This document shows positions 11,699-13,629 of a stretch of 13,629 nt of DNA, one piece after another; the stretch's first letter is position 1; each line of letters begins with the position of its first letter. The translations under genes were made by a program, and so were the position numbers. The notes beneath the pieces are model-generated. The model was not told the DNA's origin and ran no database searches. It saw only the letters and a program-made list of their open reading frames with translations. The stretch lies in the NCBI GenBank assembly GCA_002471975.1, contig DKQZ01000066.1:5068-18696 (forward strand). The letters run 5' to 3'. Origin of the DNA: Dialister sp. UBA7295 (GTDB taxonomy: Bacteria > Bacillota > Negativicutes > Veillonellales > Dialisteraceae).

Positions 11699-12898
11699 TT
11701 ATTGTGCTTTTTTCAACAGCCAGTCCAATACGTATTCCTGCCGGATACCATCATGGGAAACAGGCGGCTGGAGATCCATGGTTAGAAGAATACGGGGATA
11801 GTAGTCCTTCACTTCCCGGAAGGGGGCCAGTTCTCTTTCGAGAGTCTGATCATTTCCTGCAAGGGTATAGGCGACCTGATAATAGGTAGGTTCCCCGTTT
11901 TTCATGGCGACGAAGTCTATTTCTTTATTTCCCGCCTTGCCGATATATACTTCTTCGTAACGGCGCAGGAGTTCCAGATAGACTATATTTTCAAGGATAT
12001 GGCCGGCATCGGCGGGTTTCGTTCCCAGCACGGTCCGGCGGAGTCCGAGGTCTGCCGCGTAATATTTCCCTCCTGTTTTCAGGTATTCTTTTCCTTTCAC
12101 ATCGTATCGGTCTGCCCTGTAAAACAGGAAGGTATCCTGCATGACGTTAAGATAATTCTCTACGGTAGGCGATGACGTTTTGGTTCCCTGGGAAGTCAGG
12201 GTATCGGCTATCTTTTTTGCGGAGCAGGGATTGCCGATGTTGTCAAAGAGGAACCGGGTCAGTTTCTTTAAAAGTGCCGGATTGAAGGATTTCCCCCGAC
12301 CCATGATATCCTTTAAAATCACCGTATCATAAATGCCGGAGAGGTATTGCTGTATATCATGAGAATCCGAGAGCATGGATGCATAGGGGAATGAGCTGTC
12401 TGTCAGATACATGGAATACAGCCTTTCCGGACTTGTTCCCGGATGGACTGAGGCAAATTCGGCAAAGGAAAGAGGCTGCATGCGGATTTCAATATACCTT
12501 CCCGCCAAAAGCGTGGCCAGCTCCCCGGAAAGAAGCTTCGAATTGGAACCAGTAATATAGACGTCACAGTTCTTTTGGATGTAAAGAGCGTCTACTGCCT
12601 TTTCGAAATGTTCCACCTGCTGTACTTCATCGATAAAGATGTAGTTCATTCCCGATGGCTGGAGACGGGAGAGGAAATAGTGAAGGAGCTCATGGTAATC
12701 AGTAATATCCAGGCCTTCCACACTTTCCAGATTGAGGGAAATCATATTTTTCTCCGATATTCCTTCTTCTTTCAGTTCATCCTGAAACATGGAAAGCAAT
12801 GTGGATTTCCCGCAGCGCCGGATCCCGGTCACTACTTTGATCACATCTTTCTCCCGCCACCGTTTCAACTGGTCCATATACTCATTACGCTCTATCAT
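11699..12898 (-). CDS. AAA-type ATPase with DUF4143 domain
   Basis: The 399-residue protein has the AAA_14 plus DUF4143 arrangement. Walker A is GIRRCGKST (25-33), Walker B is YIFIDEVQ (86-93) and a sensor-like TGSNSKLLS is at 116-124, followed by LAGRYIEIRMQPLSFAEF (131-148), the family linker. The C-terminal DUF4143 (about 190-345) ends in KAGNKEIDFVAM and YYQVAYT, reminiscent of the PD-(D/E)XK nuclease core (Glu326, Asp328, Gln341). These proteins are very common and often multi-copy in anaerobes; their task is unknown. The start is set by AAAGGAGG (12913-12906) upstream of the ATG at 12898. The gene is intact and monocistronic. Confidence 0.92.
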   Translation of the reverse strand: MIERNEYMDQLKRWREKDVIKVVTGIRRCGKSTLLSMFQDELKEEGISEKNMISLNLESVEGLDITDYHELLHYFLSRLQPSGMNYIFIDEVQQVEHFEKAVDALYIQKNCDVYITGSNSKLLSGELATLLAGRYIEIRMQPLSFAEFASVHPGTSPERLYSMYLTDSSFPYASMLSDSHDIQQYLSGIYDTVILKDIMGRGKSFNPALLKKLTRFLFDNIGNPCSAKKIADTLTSQGTKTSSPTVENYLNVMQDTFLFYRADRYDVKGKEYLKTGGKYYAADLGLRRTVLGTKPADAGHILENIVYLELLRRYEEVYIGKAGNKEIDFVAMKNGEPTYYQVAYTLAGNDQTLERELAPFREVKDYYPRILLTMDLQPPVSHDGIRQEYVLDWLLKKAQ

Positions 12899-12919
12899 AG
12901 TTTCGCCTCCTTTGGTTTA

Positions 12920-12948
12920 AGTATATAAAAGCGTATAGAAATATTCAA
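12920..12948 (-). promoter_or_regulatory. Promoter of the AAA ATPase gene
   Basis: Minus strand TTGAAT (12948-12943), 17 bases, TATACT (12925-12920), 22 bases before the start codon. Confidence 0.65.
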
Positions 12949-13058
12949 GTTTTAAAAATCAATTTTAAAAACTTTTTATTCTCAAGCACTTTTAAAAGTA
13001 TTAAACTGAGCTCATGGTTTTTATACATCGTATCTGGTAATCGTCACTTCGATTTCCA

Positions 13059-13088
13059 TTGATAAAATTTAACCGTTTATTATATAAT
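13059..13088 (+). promoter_or_regulatory. Promoter of the relB-like gene
   Basis: TTGATA (13059-13064), 18 bases, perfect TATAAT (13083-13088). ATAATG (13084-13089) and CATTAT downstream (13125-13130) are inverted and could be part of an autoregulatory site. Confidence 0.7.
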
Positions 13089-13148
13089 GTATTTAAAAGT
13101 AAAGCACTGTATATAAAAAGCAATGCATTATCAAGGATGGTGATGATT

Positions 13149-13430
13149 ATGGCTGTCAAAACTGCCAATTTCAATATGCGTATGAGTGAACAGACGAAGC
13201 TGGATGCGGAAAATCTTTTCAGTACATTGGGCATGACCCTTCCCCAGGCGATCAATATGTTTATCGCGAAATCCCTTCTCGTAGGAGGGATTCCCTTTGA
13301 GGTCAGAGTGCCCCGGTATAATCGTGAAACCGAAGCTGCCATACAGGAAGCCCGGGATATTGCCGCCGGAAAAGTGAAGGCGAAAGTTTACTCTTCTACA
13401 GATGAATTGTTCAAGGACTGCGAGAAATAG
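13149..13430 (+). CDS. RelB/DinJ family antitoxin (orphan)
   Basis: The 93-residue protein is a RelB/DinJ-type ribbon-helix-helix antitoxin. The N-terminal strand TANFNMRM is followed by SEQTKLDAENLFSTLGMTLPQAINMF (DNA-binding and dimer part) and GIPFEVRVP. The C-terminal toxin-binding tail has the usual AIQEARDIAAGKVKAKVYSSTDELF. Such proteins neutralise a RelE/YafQ-type mRNA-cutting toxin and repress their own promoter. No toxin follows in the 199 bases left in the window, and none precedes it. In-frame ATGs at 13137 and 13143 are alternatives; AAGGA at 13133-13137 is 5 bases from the one at 13143, 11 from 13149. The latter is chosen because homologues begin MAVKTAN. Confidence 0.88.
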   Translation: MAVKTANFNMRMSEQTKLDAENLFSTLGMTLPQAINMFIAKSLLVGGIPFEVRVPRYNRETEAAIQEARDIAAGKVKAKVYSSTDELFKDCEK

Positions 13431-13465
13431 TTATTTTTCGTATACCGGAATTTTCGAATTAAAAA

Positions 13466-13500
13466 GTTATCAGTTATCAGATATTAGTTCTCAGTCAGGG
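13466..13500 (+). repeat. Heptamer tandem repeat after the antitoxin gene
   Basis: Five 7-base units: GTTATCA twice, then GATATTA, GTTCTCA and GTCAGGG. It ends 1 base before the terminator stem. Confidence 0.75.
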
Positions 13501-13501
13501 A

Positions 13502-13534
13502 GGGCTTGCCTCAATTCACGAAGCGAGCCCTTTT
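13502..13534 (+). terminator. Intrinsic terminator after the antitoxin gene
   Basis: GGGCTTGC (13502-13509) pairs with GCGAGCCC (13523-13530), one wobble pair, followed by TTTT. Confidence 0.7.
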
Positions 13535-13542
13535 AACCTTAT

Positions 13543-13584
13543 CCGCCAAAAGTCCTCCACCTCTTAGGTGGGGGATGAAGGCGG
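13543..13584. other. Nested hairpin, possibly an IS200/IS605-type end
   Basis: CCTCCACCT (13554-13562) pairs with AGGTGGGGG (13566-13574) around CTT. Outside it, CCGCC (13543-13547) pairs with GGCGG (13580-13584). There is no T-run, so it is a poor terminator. Such nested subterminal hairpins are typical of IS200/IS605 ends, but no transposase or tnpB is in view. The rest of the window to 13629 shows nothing recognisable. Confidence 0.35.
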
Positions 13585-13629
13585 TTATGTGGAATTTATG
13601 CGAATAATTTCTTAGATCGCTTGTTCTGT

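Noticed and set aside
1..13629. tRNA or rRNA genes
   Set aside because: No cloverleaf with a GGTTCGAATCC-type T arm and no conserved rRNA segment was seen; the four-helix-bundle gene is not within rRNA here.

Overview
The window looks like chromosome of a low-to-mid GC Gram-positive-lineage anaerobe, most likely a member of the Negativicutes such as Dialister or a relative. That is inference from the style of the sequence: strong GGAGG ribosome binding sites, textbook TTGACA/TATAAT promoters, AT-rich accessory genes next to GC-richer core genes, and large amounts of CTCCCC/GGGGAG hairpin repeats between genes. No species is proven. There is no rRNA, tRNA or CRISPR array.

The left part (1-5310) is an accessory region. 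It holds a four-helix-bundle protein, an Abi_2 (AbiD/AbiF-like) HEPN protein, a RhuM-family protein and a stand-alone DUF559 nuclease-fold protein. The Abi gene is followed within 10 bases by a near-perfect promoter, a roughly 64-nt two-hairpin RNA and a poly-T end. This reads as an independently transcribed small RNA paired with a HEPN RNase-type toxin. rhuM and the DUF559 gene sit inside arrays of a ~192-bp repeat (module A, a spacer, module B). Two spacer types alternate strictly, and the alternation continues across both genes.

The middle (5330-7474) is housekeeping. A manganese exporter gene (mntP, minus strand) has its own TTGACA/TATCAT promoter, a yybP-ykoY-like manganese riboswitch and an intrinsic terminator in its leader. 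It is divergent from galE (UDP-glucose 4-epimerase). From 7480 to 8150 lie further hairpin repeats. A DUF362 gene (minus) and a small cupin gene (plus) then share a divergent promoter region.

The right part holds a decayed IS-type helix-turn-helix fragment (9858-10109) bracketed by inverted 7-bp tandem repeats, a HAD-family phosphatase, a 137-bp tandem repeat (11115-11510), an apparently orphaned promoter with two dyads, an AAA ATPase/DUF4143 gene (minus), and a RelB/DinJ antitoxin with no toxin in view.

Several short-period features recur. Degenerate heptamer tandem repeats lie between the stop codon and the terminator of galE, the cupin gene and relB. The A/B modules keep their hairpins through paired changes between copies. 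All functions are read from motifs by eye; no database search was possible.
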